This document shows positions 1 to 7,362 of a DNA stretch of 64,000 nucleotides, piece by piece. Position numbers and translations under genes: made by a program. The notes beneath the pieces are model-generated. The model was not told the origin of the DNA and searched no databases. It saw only the letters and a list, made by a program, of their open reading frames with translations. Within the stretch, counting starts at the first letter, position 1; every line of letters starts with the position of its first letter. The DNA is from Rhodanobacter sp. T12-5 (lineage in GTDB: Bacteria; Pseudomonadota; Gammaproteobacteria; Xanthomonadales; Rhodanobacteraceae), in NCBI RefSeq assembly GCF_008329435.1, contig NZ_NPKN01000002.1, positions 372,001 through 436,000 on the forward strand. Direction: 5' to 3'.

Positions 1-1637
1 CGCACTTTCGCGCGCACCAGCCGGTGGTCGAGGAACAGGCCGGTGTCCAGGTAATCGGTGAGGTTGACCAGGAACTTCAGGCCGCCCTCCTCCACCTCGA
101 TGAACTCGTTGCGCTGGTCGAGCTGGCCGTACTTGGAACCGCCCTTGCCGCGCTCGCGGGTCTTCAGCGCAATGCGTTCGCGCGGCACGCCAAGCACCTC
201 GCCGGCGACGCGCGCGATCTCGCGCAGGCGCAGCCGGGCCACGTCGGGCGGCACGTCGGCCGGTGCGCGATATTCCTGGATGTGCAGGTGGTCGTCGCCG
301 TTCGTGTCGCCGTAGACGTCGATCGCCGCGGCGTATTCGGGCAGGTCCTGGTCGTAGGCGCGCCAGCAGTGGATATCCTCGCGCAGCAGCCGCTTGCGCA
401 GGTGCCTGACGTTCTTTTCCAGGCGGTTCTTCAGCATCTGCGCACCGGCCGACAGCGGCTTCGGCTCGCGCGGTTTCTCGTCGCGCTGCTTCAGGTCGAA
501 CGTCAGCAGCACGGTTTCCAGCGCGCCGTTGTACAGCACGTAGCGCTTGTCCGCGTGCAGCTGCATCGCCCGGCCCAGCTCCACGTCGCCGGCCAGCACC
601 GCGGCACGCCAGCCGCTGAAGCGGTCGCGCAAGGCGTCGCCCAGCGCGCGGTACAGCTTCGGCATCTCGGCGCGATCGCCGAGCCGCTCGCCGTACGGCG
701 GGTTGGTGATGACCAGGCCGTAGCCGACGCCCGGCGGCGGCGCGACATGGGTCACGTCCTGCCTGTCCAGGGTGAAGAAGCCGGCCACGCCCGCAGCCTG
801 CGCGTTGCGTTTGGCCGTCTGCACCATGCGCGGGTCGGCGTCGCTGCCGAAGAACACGCTGCGCAGGGCGCGCAGGCCGGTCTCGGCGCGCTGCTTCGCC
901 TCGTCCAGCAGGCCGCGCCACAGCGCGATGTCGTGCTGCTGCCAGCCGAGGAAACCGAAGTACTCGCGGCGCAGGCCGGGCGCCACGTCGGCCGCCATCA
1001 ACGCGCCTTCGATCAGCAGCGTGCCCGAGCCGCACATCGGATCCATCAACGCACCGCCCGCCGCGTACACCTCCGGCCAGCGCGCGCGCAGCAGCATCAC
1101 GGCAGCGAGGTTTTCCTTCAGCGGCGCCTCGCCCTGCTCCTCGCGCCAGCCGCGCCGGTGCAGCGGCGAGCCGGCCAGGTCCAGCGACAGCGTGGCGCGG
1201 TCGCGGCGCACGCGGACGTTGATGCGGATATCGGGTTCGTCGGTGTCGATGCCGGGGCGCGAACCGTCGCGCTGGCGGAACTGGTCGACCACCGCGTCCT
1301 TGGTGCGCAGGCCGATGAACTGGCTGTGGGTCAGCTTGCTCATCGCGGTGCCAGCGTCCACCGCGAAGGTGGCGTGCGCGGCCAGGTGCTGGCTCCAGTC
1401 GATCGCCTGCACGCCACGGTACAGCGCGTCGTCGTCGGCGGCATCGAACTCGGCCAGAGGCAGCAGGATGCGGCTGGCCAGGCGCGACCACAGGCAGGCC
1501 TTGTAGGCGGTTTCCAGCGTGCCGGAGAAATGCGCGCCGGCAAGCGCCTCGCGCACGTCGCTGGCGCCGAGCGCGACCAGTTCGTCGCGCAGCAGGTATT
1601 CCATGCCTTTCGGGCAGGTGGCGAAGTAATGGCTCAT
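1..1637 (-). CDS. rlmL: 23S rRNA guanine-N2 methyltransferase RlmL/RlmKL, 3' end outside window
   Basis: Methylates guanines in 23S rRNA; the family is RlmL (m2G2445), often fused to RlmK (m7G2069). About 545 residues are present. They start MSHYFATCPKGMEYLLRDEL, followed by a THUMP-like RNA-binding region (about residues 45-155). The methyltransferase domain carries the SAM motif DPMCGSGT near residue 198 and the catalytic NPPYGER near residue 310. After that the protein continues into the RlmK-type half (ENRLEKN-like and HLHIQEY segments), so the full protein should be about 700 residues and runs off the left edge. ATG at 1637 overlaps the stop of the upstream hydrolase gene (ATGA, 1634-1637), so the two are translationally coupled. 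Family assignment is firm; the C-terminus cannot be seen. Confidence 0.93.
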   Translation of the reverse strand, partial: MSHYFATCPKGMEYLLRDELVALGASDVREALAGAHFSGTLETAYKACLWSRLASRILLPLAEFDAADDDALYRGVQAIDWSQHLAAHATFAVDAGTAMSKLTHSQFIGLRTKDAVVDQFRQRDGSRPGIDTDEPDIRINVRVRRDRATLSLDLAGSPLHRRGWREEQGEAPLKENLAAVMLLRARWPEVYAAGGALMDPMCGSGTLLIEGALMAADVAPGLRREYFGFLGWQQHDIALWRGLLDEAKQRAETGLRALRSVFFGSDADPRMVQTAKRNAQAAGVAGFFTLDRQDVTHVAPPPGVGYGLVITNPPYGERLGDRAEMPKLYRALGDALRDRFSGWRAAVLAGDVELGRAMQLHADKRYVLYNGALETVLLTFDLKQRDEKPREPKPLSAGAQMLKNRLEKNVRHLRKRLLREDIHCWRAYDQDLPEYAAAIDVYGDTNGDDHLHIQEYRAPADVPPDVARLRLREIARVAGEVLGVPRERIALKTRERGKGGSKYGQLDQRNEFIEVEEGGLKFLVNLTDYLDTGLFLDHRLVRAKV

Positions 1638-2161
1638 GCGGCGCTCGCCAGCTGGTCCAGCATCAGCCGGAACTGCGCGCCGATCGTCTCCATGCTGGAA
1701 CCCAGCCGATGGTCGTCGTCCAGCACCAGCAGCGGCAAGCGGCGCCGGGCGGCGAACGCCTGCACGCCTGCCAGCGGGCAGACCTCGTCGCGCCAGCCGT
1801 GGATCAGCAGCGTGGGCACATCCGGGCGCAGGTCGAATTTGCGCGCGTAGCCGGGGATCCCGCTCGGCGTGGCCAGCAGCAGCAAACCGCCCACCGGCAC
1901 GTCCAGCGAGACCAGGCCGGAGACGAATGCACCCATGCTGGAACCGACCAGCAGCGGCGGCGCATCCAGCGCCTCGATGGCGGCGCGCAGGCGGGCGATC
2001 CGCGGCGCCACCGATCCGGCGTGGCCGCACGCGTCGTCGGCGCGGTAATCCGGCCGCTGCGTGCGCCAATCCAGCGATTCGGCCAGTGCGGCCAGCGCGC
2101 TGACCTTGGTCGCATCGGGACTGGAATCCGAACCGTGCGAAAGAATGATCTGGCCGCGCAT
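1634..2161 (-). CDS. small alpha/beta hydrolase (YqiA/serine-esterase-like)
   Basis: A 175-residue alpha/beta-hydrolase fold protein, probably a cytoplasmic serine esterase. The nucleophile elbow is GSSMG (about residues 84-88), the acid is in HGWRDEVCP, and the base is the His of DDDHRLG near the C-terminus, so the full Ser-Asp-His triad is visible. The start at 2161 (MRGQIILSHG) is preferred because GGAG lies 7 bases upstream; in-frame starts further up lack a ribosome site. It overlaps rlmL by four bases and is probably co-transcribed with it. The substrate is unknown. The gene is divergent from the amidase gene at 2253. Confidence 0.8.
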   Translation of the reverse strand: MRGQIILSHGSDSSPDATKVSALAALAESLDWRTQRPDYRADDACGHAGSVAPRIARLRAAIEALDAPPLLVGSSMGAFVSGLVSLDVPVGGLLLLATPSGIPGYARKFDLRPDVPTLLIHGWRDEVCPLAGVQAFAARRRLPLLVLDDDHRLGSSMETIGAQFRLMLDQLASAA

Positions 2162-2252
2162 GGCGGTCTCCATGAAAAGTGCCGAAAGCAAGGCTGGCAT
2201 GGTAACAGGCAGCGTTTCCGCCGCAGCTCCGGCACATGCGAAACTGACCCGC

Positions 2253-2807
2253 ATGAACCTGAGCATCCACGACCAGCCGCTGCCCTATGTCGACCTCCTG
2301 CCCGAGCGTCCCGCCGAGACGGTCGAGCTGGTGGTGATCCACTGCACCGAACTGCCGGACCTGGCCATGGCACGCGAGTACGGCGAGAAAGTGCTGCACG
2401 CCAGCGGCGCCGGCAACAGCGGCCATTACTACGTCGACCGCGACGGCGCGGTGTACCGCTACGTGCCCGGCACCCGCGTGGCGAACCACGTGCGCGGCCA
2501 CAACCCGAACTCGATCGGCATCGAGCTGGTCAACCGGGGACGCTATCCGCACTGGTGGGATTCGCGCCACCAGCAGATGGATGAGCCGTACACCGATGCG
2601 CAGATCACCGCACTGGGTGCCCTGCTGGTGCAGTTGCGCGCGGCATTCCCGAACCTTCGCCAGATCGCCGGCCATGAGGACCTGGACACCGCGCTGATGC
2701 CGGCTAGCGACGATTCCGCGCTGCAGATCCGCCGCAAGCTCGATCCCGGCCCGCGCTTCCCCTGGGCCGCCATCGTCCCGGCCTGCGGCCTGCAGCGACT
2801 GCGCTAG
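2253..2807 (+). CDS. ampD: N-acetylmuramoyl-L-alanine amidase, AmpD-like
   Basis: A 184-residue Amidase_2 protein expected to cleave the MurNAc(anhydro)-L-Ala bond of peptidoglycan or of recycled muropeptides. Zinc ligands are recognisable: the His of VVIHCTE near residue 30, the His of IAGHEDLD, and the Asp of KLDPGPRFPW near the end. The substrate-binding segment reads NHVRGHNPNSIGIELVN. There is no signal peptide, which fits cytosolic AmpD rather than an exported amidase; the length matches AmpD (about 180-190). ATG at 2253 is the natural family start. Cytosolic AmpD limits AmpR-dependent beta-lactamase induction in other bacteria, but no ampR or ampC is visible here. Confidence 0.85.
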   Translation: MNLSIHDQPLPYVDLLPERPAETVELVVIHCTELPDLAMAREYGEKVLHASGAGNSGHYYVDRDGAVYRYVPGTRVANHVRGHNPNSIGIELVNRGRYPHWWDSRHQQMDEPYTDAQITALGALLVQLRAAFPNLRQIAGHEDLDTALMPASDDSALQIRRKLDPGPRFPWAAIVPACGLQRLR

Positions 2808-2835
2808 ACTGCATCGCCCCTTTCGAGTTGCACCC

Positions 2836-3672
2836 ATGCCGGAGTTCGACGTCCAGCCGCTGCTGCAATCGACCACCGTCGCGGTGCACGACGTATGCTG
2901 CCGCGGCGAGTGCCGCCACCGCAGTGCCGAGGAATGCGCAACTTCGACTCAATTGGTGTTCCCGTATCGCGGGTTGTATTTGCGCCACGTCGGCAACACG
3001 CAATCGGTGGCCGACGCCAACCACGTGCTGTTCTTCAACGCCGGCGAGGGCTATCAGGTCAGCCACCCGGCGACCGGCGGCGATGCCTGCCTGTCGCTGT
3101 CGGTATCGCAGCCGCTGCTGCGCGAACTGGCGCCGGCGGCAATGCTGCAGCGGCGCGACCAGCCGGTGTTCCACCATCAGGCATTGCGCATCGACGAGCG
3201 CGCGCAGGTGCTGGTGGCCCTGCTGCGCCACAGCCTGCGCAACGGCGGCATCGAGTCGCTGGAGGCCGAGAGCCTGGCACTGACCCTGGTGTGCCGCAGC
3301 CTCGGCCCGCGCACCACCCATGCACCCGGCGCGTCGCGCGCGCGCCAGCGGCTAGTGGACCGGGCCAAGCTGCTGCTCGCCAGTGACCTCACCCGGCGCT
3401 GGGCGCTGGCAGACATCGCGGCGGAAGTCGGCGGCTCGCCGGTCTACCTCACCCAGGCCTTCCAGCAGGTCGAAGGCATGCCGTTGTACCGCTACCACCT
3501 GCGCCTGCGCCTGGCGCGCGCGCTGGACCTGGTGGCCGACTGCGAGGACGTCGCCGCGCTGGCGCAGGACCTGGGCTTCTCCAGCCACAGCCATTTCAGC
3601 GCCGCATTCCGCCAGGCCTACGGCCACACGCCCACGGCATTCCGCCAGGCCGCACTGGCACAGAAGCTGTAA
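2836..3672 (+). CDS. AraC-family transcriptional regulator
   Basis: A 278-residue regulator. The N-terminal about 150 residues look like a cupin-type AraC sensing domain (FPYRGLYLRHVG, then HVLFFNAGEGYQVSHP). The C-terminal about 100 residues hold two helix-turn-helix units: ALADIAAEVGGSPVYLTQAF, then VAALAQDLGFSSHSHFSAAF followed by the GHTPTAFR signature. It starts 28 bases after the amidase stop, so the two may share a transcript. It is followed by about 280 bases without a gene and then a tiny Cys-rich protein. The ligand and targets cannot be read from the sequence. Confidence 0.88.
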   Translation: MPEFDVQPLLQSTTVAVHDVCCRGECRHRSAEECATSTQLVFPYRGLYLRHVGNTQSVADANHVLFFNAGEGYQVSHPATGGDACLSLSVSQPLLRELAPAAMLQRRDQPVFHHQALRIDERAQVLVALLRHSLRNGGIESLEAESLALTLVCRSLGPRTTHAPGASRARQRLVDRAKLLLASDLTRRWALADIAAEVGGSPVYLTQAFQQVEGMPLYRYHLRLRLARALDLVADCEDVAALAQDLGFSSHSHFSAAFRQAYGHTPTAFRQAALAQKL

Positions 3673-3831
3673 AGAAAACCACATCCTGTGGCTTTCTTCT
3701 ATCGCGAGTCCGGTACATGCCCTGACTCGCTCACGCGAATCAGGCACTGGCGTGCCCGATCCGCGGCCGGCCATCGGGCAACTGCTCCTGCGTTGCCTCA
3801 ACTCGGGCATCCATGCCCTCGCCATGGCCGG

Positions 3832-3861
3832 CCTGAGAGGTTGGAGTCTCAACCTCTCAGG
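3832..3861. repeat. perfect 12-bp inverted repeat (stem-loop)
   Basis: A perfect hairpin with 12-base arms (CCTGAGAGGTTG / CAACCTCTCAGG) and a 6-base loop, in the 280-base gap between the AraC gene and the Cys-rich mini-protein. It ends 92 bases before that start codon. No T-run follows on either strand, so it is not a standard intrinsic terminator. It may act as a leader hairpin or an operator; this is inference. No other structure stands out in the gap. Confidence 0.6.
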
Positions 3862-3953
3862 TCATCGTGAATCGCTAAAGATCCTGACAGCCGCCGTCGC
3901 CGGTTGGTGGTCTCCTGCGCCTGCCCGATCGCGGGCCCTACCGGAGACACGCC

Positions 3954-4091
3954 ATGAACGAGAACACCTGCGCCGCCTGCGACTATCCGCTCGACGGCAA
4001 CGCCATCAAGGTCACCATCGGCGGCCGCACCGTCGAGGTCTGTTGCGAGGAGTGCGCACAGAAGCTGCGCGAGGCGGAAGCGAAAGCTTGA
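3954..4091 (+). CDS. 45-residue Cys-rich putative metal-binding protein (TRASH/YHS-like)
   Basis: A tiny protein, MNENTCAACDYPLDGNAIKV..., with a CxxC pair near the start and CCxxC near the end (VEVCCEECAQKL). This spacing matches treble-clef TRASH/YHS-like zinc or heavy-metal sites. CCGGAGAC sits just upstream of ATG 3954 as a ribosome site, and a strong terminator-like hairpin follows the stop at 4124. The short charged tail (LREAEAKA) supports a real helix-ended protein. Function is unknown; a metal-binding role is inferred from the cysteines only. It is short and easy to miss in routine gene calling. Confidence 0.78.
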   Translation: MNENTCAACDYPLDGNAIKVTIGGRTVEVCCEECAQKLREAEAKA

Positions 4092-4123
4092 GCGGGGCAA
4101 CTTCATTATTCGCCACGCGACTG

Positions 4124-4155
4124 GCGGCGCCGGGCATGACCCGGCGCCGCTTTCT
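4124..4155 (+). terminator. intrinsic terminator after the Cys-rich mini-gene
   Basis: Eleven-base perfect GC stem (GCGGCGCCGGG / CCCGGCGCCGC) with a 5-base loop, then TTTCT. It lies 33 bases after the stop at 4091 and before the next ribosome site. The T-run is short, but the position and stem strength fit a rho-independent terminator. Confidence 0.7.
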
Positions 4156-4227
4156 CACCCCGGCCACGGGCAGCTTCGCCGGCCGTGGCCGGTGGTTGCA
4201 CGCCGGCACCATGCAAGGAGAACAGGC

Positions 4228-5271
4228 ATGACGACACATCCTTCCCGCCGCATCGCGGTATACGGCGCCTACGGCCATACCGGCCGCTTCGTATTGGCCG
4301 AACTGCGCCGCCGCGGTTTCGTGCCGGTGGCCTGCGGCCGCGACGCGGCCAGGCTGCATGAACTGGCCGCGGAAACCGGCGTCGAGGTCCGCGTGGCCGC
4401 CACCGATGATGCCGCCGCGCTGGATGCCGCCTTCGCAGGCACCGCCGCCGTCCTGCATTGCGCCGGGCCCTTTCTCGACACCGCCGCACCGGTGCTGGAT
4501 GCGGCGCTGCGCGCACGCATCGACTATCTCGACGTGGCGGCGGAACAGCGTGCCGTGACCGACACCCTGGCGCGCGATGGCGAGGCGAAAGCCGCAGGCG
4601 TGACGGTGCTGCCGGCAATGGCCTTCTATGGCGGCCTTGCCGATCTGCTGGCCAGCGCCGCGCTCGACGGCGCCACCGACGCGGACGCGGTGGACATCGC
4701 CGTCGCGCTCGACGGCTGGCATCCCACGCGTGGCACCCGCCTCACCGGCGACCGCAACCACTACCCGCGCACATACATCGAACACGGCCGCACCTGCACC
4801 GTGCCCGACCCCGCGCCGGTGCGCGAAACCGATTTCCCGGCGCCCTTCGGGACGCAGGAGACCGTACTGTTGCCGTTGTCCGAGACGGTCGTGCTGTCGC
4901 ACCACGTCGCCTGCCGCAACCTGCACTCGTGGATGAACCTGGCGCCGCTGCGCGACCTGCGCGATCCGGCCACGCCAACGCCGACCGCCGCCGACGACAG
5001 CGGCCGTTCCGCGCAGCGCTTCGTCGTCGATGTGCGCGTGCGCCGCGGCGACCGCGTTGATCGCGCCGTCGCCAGCGGACGCGACATCTACGCCGTCACC
5101 GCACCATTGCTGGTCGAAGCGCTGCAACGCATCCTCGATGGCCGCGTCCATGGCAACGGTTCGCTCACCGCAGGCCAGGCGTTCGACGCGCGCGACTTCC
5201 TGGACGCGCTCGCGGACGCGGCGTTCACGGTCACGTTCGAAGCCAACGCAAAACCGGCGAAAGCGGGCTGA
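4228..5271 (+). CDS. saccharopine dehydrogenase-like NAD(P)-binding protein
   Basis: A 347-residue protein with an N-terminal Rossmann fold: IAVYGAYGHTGRFVLAELRR (about residues 9-28) is a GxxGxTG-type dinucleotide site. The middle (VLHCAGPF, DYLDVAAEQ) matches the saccharopine dehydrogenase NADP-binding / trans-acting enoyl reductase superfamily. ATG 4228 has AAGGAG 8 bases upstream; the frame is open a little further 5' but without support. The substrate is unknown. It stands alone between a terminator and tesB. Fold assignment is good; enzyme function is not assigned. Confidence 0.78.
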   Translation: MTTHPSRRIAVYGAYGHTGRFVLAELRRRGFVPVACGRDAARLHELAAETGVEVRVAATDDAAALDAAFAGTAAVLHCAGPFLDTAAPVLDAALRARIDYLDVAAEQRAVTDTLARDGEAKAAGVTVLPAMAFYGGLADLLASAALDGATDADAVDIAVALDGWHPTRGTRLTGDRNHYPRTYIEHGRTCTVPDPAPVRETDFPAPFGTQETVLLPLSETVVLSHHVACRNLHSWMNLAPLRDLRDPATPTPTAADDSGRSAQRFVVDVRVRRGDRVDRAVASGRDIYAVTAPLLVEALQRILDGRVHGNGSLTAGQAFDARDFLDALADAAFTVTFEANAKPAKAG

Positions 5272-5327
5272 GTACGGACCCGCGCTCATGCCGCCGCTAT
5301 ACTGGCGAACCCTCGCAAGGACACGCC

Positions 5328-6194
5328 ATGAGCGAAGACCACGTCACCGAACTGGTCGAGTTGCTGCAACTCGAACGACTGGAGGACAACCTGTTCCGCG
5401 GCCAGAGCCGCGACATCGGCACCCGCTTCGTGTTCGGCGGACAGGTGCTGGGACAGGCGTTGGCGGCAGCGCAACAGACGGTCGACCCGGAGCGCGAGGC
5501 GCACTCGCTGCACGCCTATTTCCTGCGGGCCGGCGATATCGAGGCGCCGATCGTGTACAGCGTGGAGCGCGCCCGCGATGGCGGCACGTTCTCGTCGCGA
5601 CGGGTGCTGGCGATCCAGCACGGCCAGCCGATCCTGAACGGTTCGATCTCGTTCCAGGTGCCGGAAGCCGGCGTCGAACACCAGACATCGATGCCCGAAG
5701 TGCCCGCACCGGAAGACATCGAGCCATTGCACCCGCTGCCGCCGGATGAGCTGGCGCGGCTGCCGGTGAAACTGCAGCGCTGGCTCGGCATCGACGGCCC
5801 GTTCGAGTTCCGCCAGGTGTGGCCGCGCGACGAACGCCACCCGGCCAAGCGGCCCCCGATCCAGCACATCTGGTTCAAGCTGACCTCGCCGATCAGCGAT
5901 GCGGCGATCCTGCATCGCGCGCTGCTGGCGTACGCATCGGACTTCCACCTGATCGGCACCGCCATGCTGCCGCACGGGATTTCCTACCTCACCCACAACG
6001 TGCAGGTGGCCAGCCTCGATCATGCGCTGTGGTTCCACCGCGCGTTCCGCGTCGACGAATGGCTGCTGTACTCGTTCGACAGCCCTACCGCACAGGGTGG
6101 CCGCGGCCTCGCGCGCGGACAGATCTTCAGCCGCGATGGCAGGCTGGTGGCGTCCACCGCGCAGGAAGGCCTGATCCGCATCCGCGGCGACTGA
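5328..6194 (+). CDS. tesB: acyl-CoA thioesterase II
   Basis: A 288-residue TesB, the usual length. It hydrolyses medium- and long-chain acyl-CoAs to free fatty acid and CoA in the cytoplasm. The N-terminal hot-dog domain carries RFVFGGQVLGQALAAA; the C-terminal hot-dog ends with LDHALWFHRAFRVDEWLLY and a Gln-containing GQIFSRDGRLVAS segment. These provide the Asp/Thr(Ser)/Gln active-site set known from E. coli TesB. It starts 56 bases after the dehydrogenase-like gene and is followed 22 bases on by a small membrane-anchored protein. Confidence 0.95.
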   Translation: MSEDHVTELVELLQLERLEDNLFRGQSRDIGTRFVFGGQVLGQALAAAQQTVDPEREAHSLHAYFLRAGDIEAPIVYSVERARDGGTFSSRRVLAIQHGQPILNGSISFQVPEAGVEHQTSMPEVPAPEDIEPLHPLPPDELARLPVKLQRWLGIDGPFEFRQVWPRDERHPAKRPPIQHIWFKLTSPISDAAILHRALLAYASDFHLIGTAMLPHGISYLTHNVQVASLDHALWFHRAFRVDEWLLYSFDSPTAQGGRGLARGQIFSRDGRLVASTAQEGLIRIRGD

Positions 6195-6216
6195 GCCGAT
6201 CGCGTAAACTTCGCCC

Positions 6217-6609
6217 ATGCGCCAGATCTATACCTCCCCCCGCCAGGAAAACGTCGACCGCGTGGTCGCCCTGATGGCCGAACACGGCATCGAGGCCAGC
6301 GTGGCCAATCGTTCCAACTACAACCGTTCGACGTGGCAGCGTTTCAGCTACTCGCAGCGGCAGGACGACCGCGGCAGTTGGGCACAGGTGTGGGTCACCC
6401 ATGCCGACGACTACACCCGGGCGCGGACGCTGTTGCGCGAAATAGGGATCGAGCCGGTGATCCGCCATGGCGAGGAACTGGCTGCCGCGCGCAACCCCAC
6501 GCCGGCCATGCGGCGGCAACACACGGTCGATCGCGTGCGGCGCGTCGTGCTGCTGCTGGTGCTGGCCGCCTTCGCGATGGTGGCGCTGCGTTATCTCCAC
6601 GTGATCTGA
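6217..6609 (+). CDS. DUF2007-like protein with C-terminal membrane anchor
   Basis: A 130-residue protein. The first about 85 residues (MRQIYTSPRQENVDRVVALM, then VWVTHADDYTRARTLLREIG) have the ferredoxin-like layout of DUF2007 putative signal-transducing proteins. A basic linker leads to one transmembrane helix at about residues 110-127 (VVLLLVLAAFAMVALRYL). Xanthomonad homologues are often labelled pathogenicity-like, without known function. It is sandwiched between tesB and bpt on the same strand. Confidence 0.75.
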   Translation: MRQIYTSPRQENVDRVVALMAEHGIEASVANRSNYNRSTWQRFSYSQRQDDRGSWAQVWVTHADDYTRARTLLREIGIEPVIRHGEELAAARNPTPAMRRQHTVDRVRRVVLLLVLAAFAMVALRYLHVI

Positions 6610-6654
6610 CAGCCGATGGTGCAGGGCCCCGCCGCTCGGGCATAGAATCAGCGG

Positions 6655-7362
6655 ATGAGCCGCTCCGACCAAGTCCGCCTGTTCCAGACGCTGCCCCACG
6701 CGTGCGGCTATTATGCCGATCGCGTCGCGCAGAACCTGGTGCTGGATCCGGCCGCACCGCAGCTCGATCAACTGTACGGCCCGGCGCTGGAACGCGGCTT
6801 CCGCCGCGCTGGCGGCCATCTGTATTTTCCGCATTGCCCGCAATGCCATGCCTGCACGCCGTGCCGCATCGACGTGGCGAACTTCCAGCCGAACCGCGCA
6901 CAGCGGCGTTGCCTGAGGCGAAACGTCGACCTTGTCGTCAGCGAATCGATCCCCGGCTACAACCGCGAGCGCCATGCACTGTACGAACGCTACCTGCAGA
7001 GCCGGCATGCCGGCGGCGGCATGGACGATGCGGAAGCCAGCGACTTCCGGCGTTTCCTCACTGCGCCGTGGAGCCCGACCGTGTTCCTCGAACTGCGCCT
7101 GGCCGAGCGCCTGCTTGCGGTGGCAGTGACCGATGTGTGCCTGAACGGCATGTCGGCCGTCTATACGTTCTTCGACCCTGCCGAGACTACCCGCAGCCTC
7201 GGCACCTGCGCGATCCTGCAACAGATCCAGCTGGCACGTCGCCGCGGCATCCCGTGGCTGTATCTGGGTTTCTGGATCGACGGCCATCCGAAGATGGATT
7301 ACAAGCGCCGCTTCAAGCCGCTGCAGGTACGCACTGCCGAGGGTTGGGCGGTGATGACCTAG
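6655..7362 (+). CDS. bpt: aspartate/glutamate leucyltransferase (N-degron pathway)
   Basis: A 235-residue leucyl/arginyl-tRNA-protein transferase (ATE family, bacterial Bpt). It adds Leu from Leu-tRNA to N-terminal Asp or Glu, marking proteins for ClpS/ClpAP. The N-terminal Cys cluster is intact (CGYYADR, then CPQCHACTPCRI), and the C-terminal GNAT-like half includes GFWIDGHPKMDYKRRFKP. Length matches the family (about 240). Its 3' end overlaps the antisense tail of the neighbouring frameshifted gene, an overlap that disappears if that gene is read in its conserved frame. Confidence 0.94.
   Translation: MSRSDQVRLFQTLPHACGYYADRVAQNLVLDPAAPQLDQLYGPALERGFRRAGGHLYFPHCPQCHACTPCRIDVANFQPNRAQRRCLRRNVDLVVSESIPGYNRERHALYERYLQSRHAGGGMDDAEASDFRRFLTAPWSPTVFLELRLAERLLAVAVTDVCLNGMSAVYTFFDPAETTRSLGTCAILQQIQLARRRGIPWLYLGFWIDGHPKMDYKRRFKPLQVRTAEGWAVMT

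Noticed and set aside
24..1850. A 608-codon plus-strand open frame
   Set aside because: It mirrors rlmL, whose minus-strand product is clearly recognisable; the plus-strand protein is His/Arg/Val-rich without any family feature.
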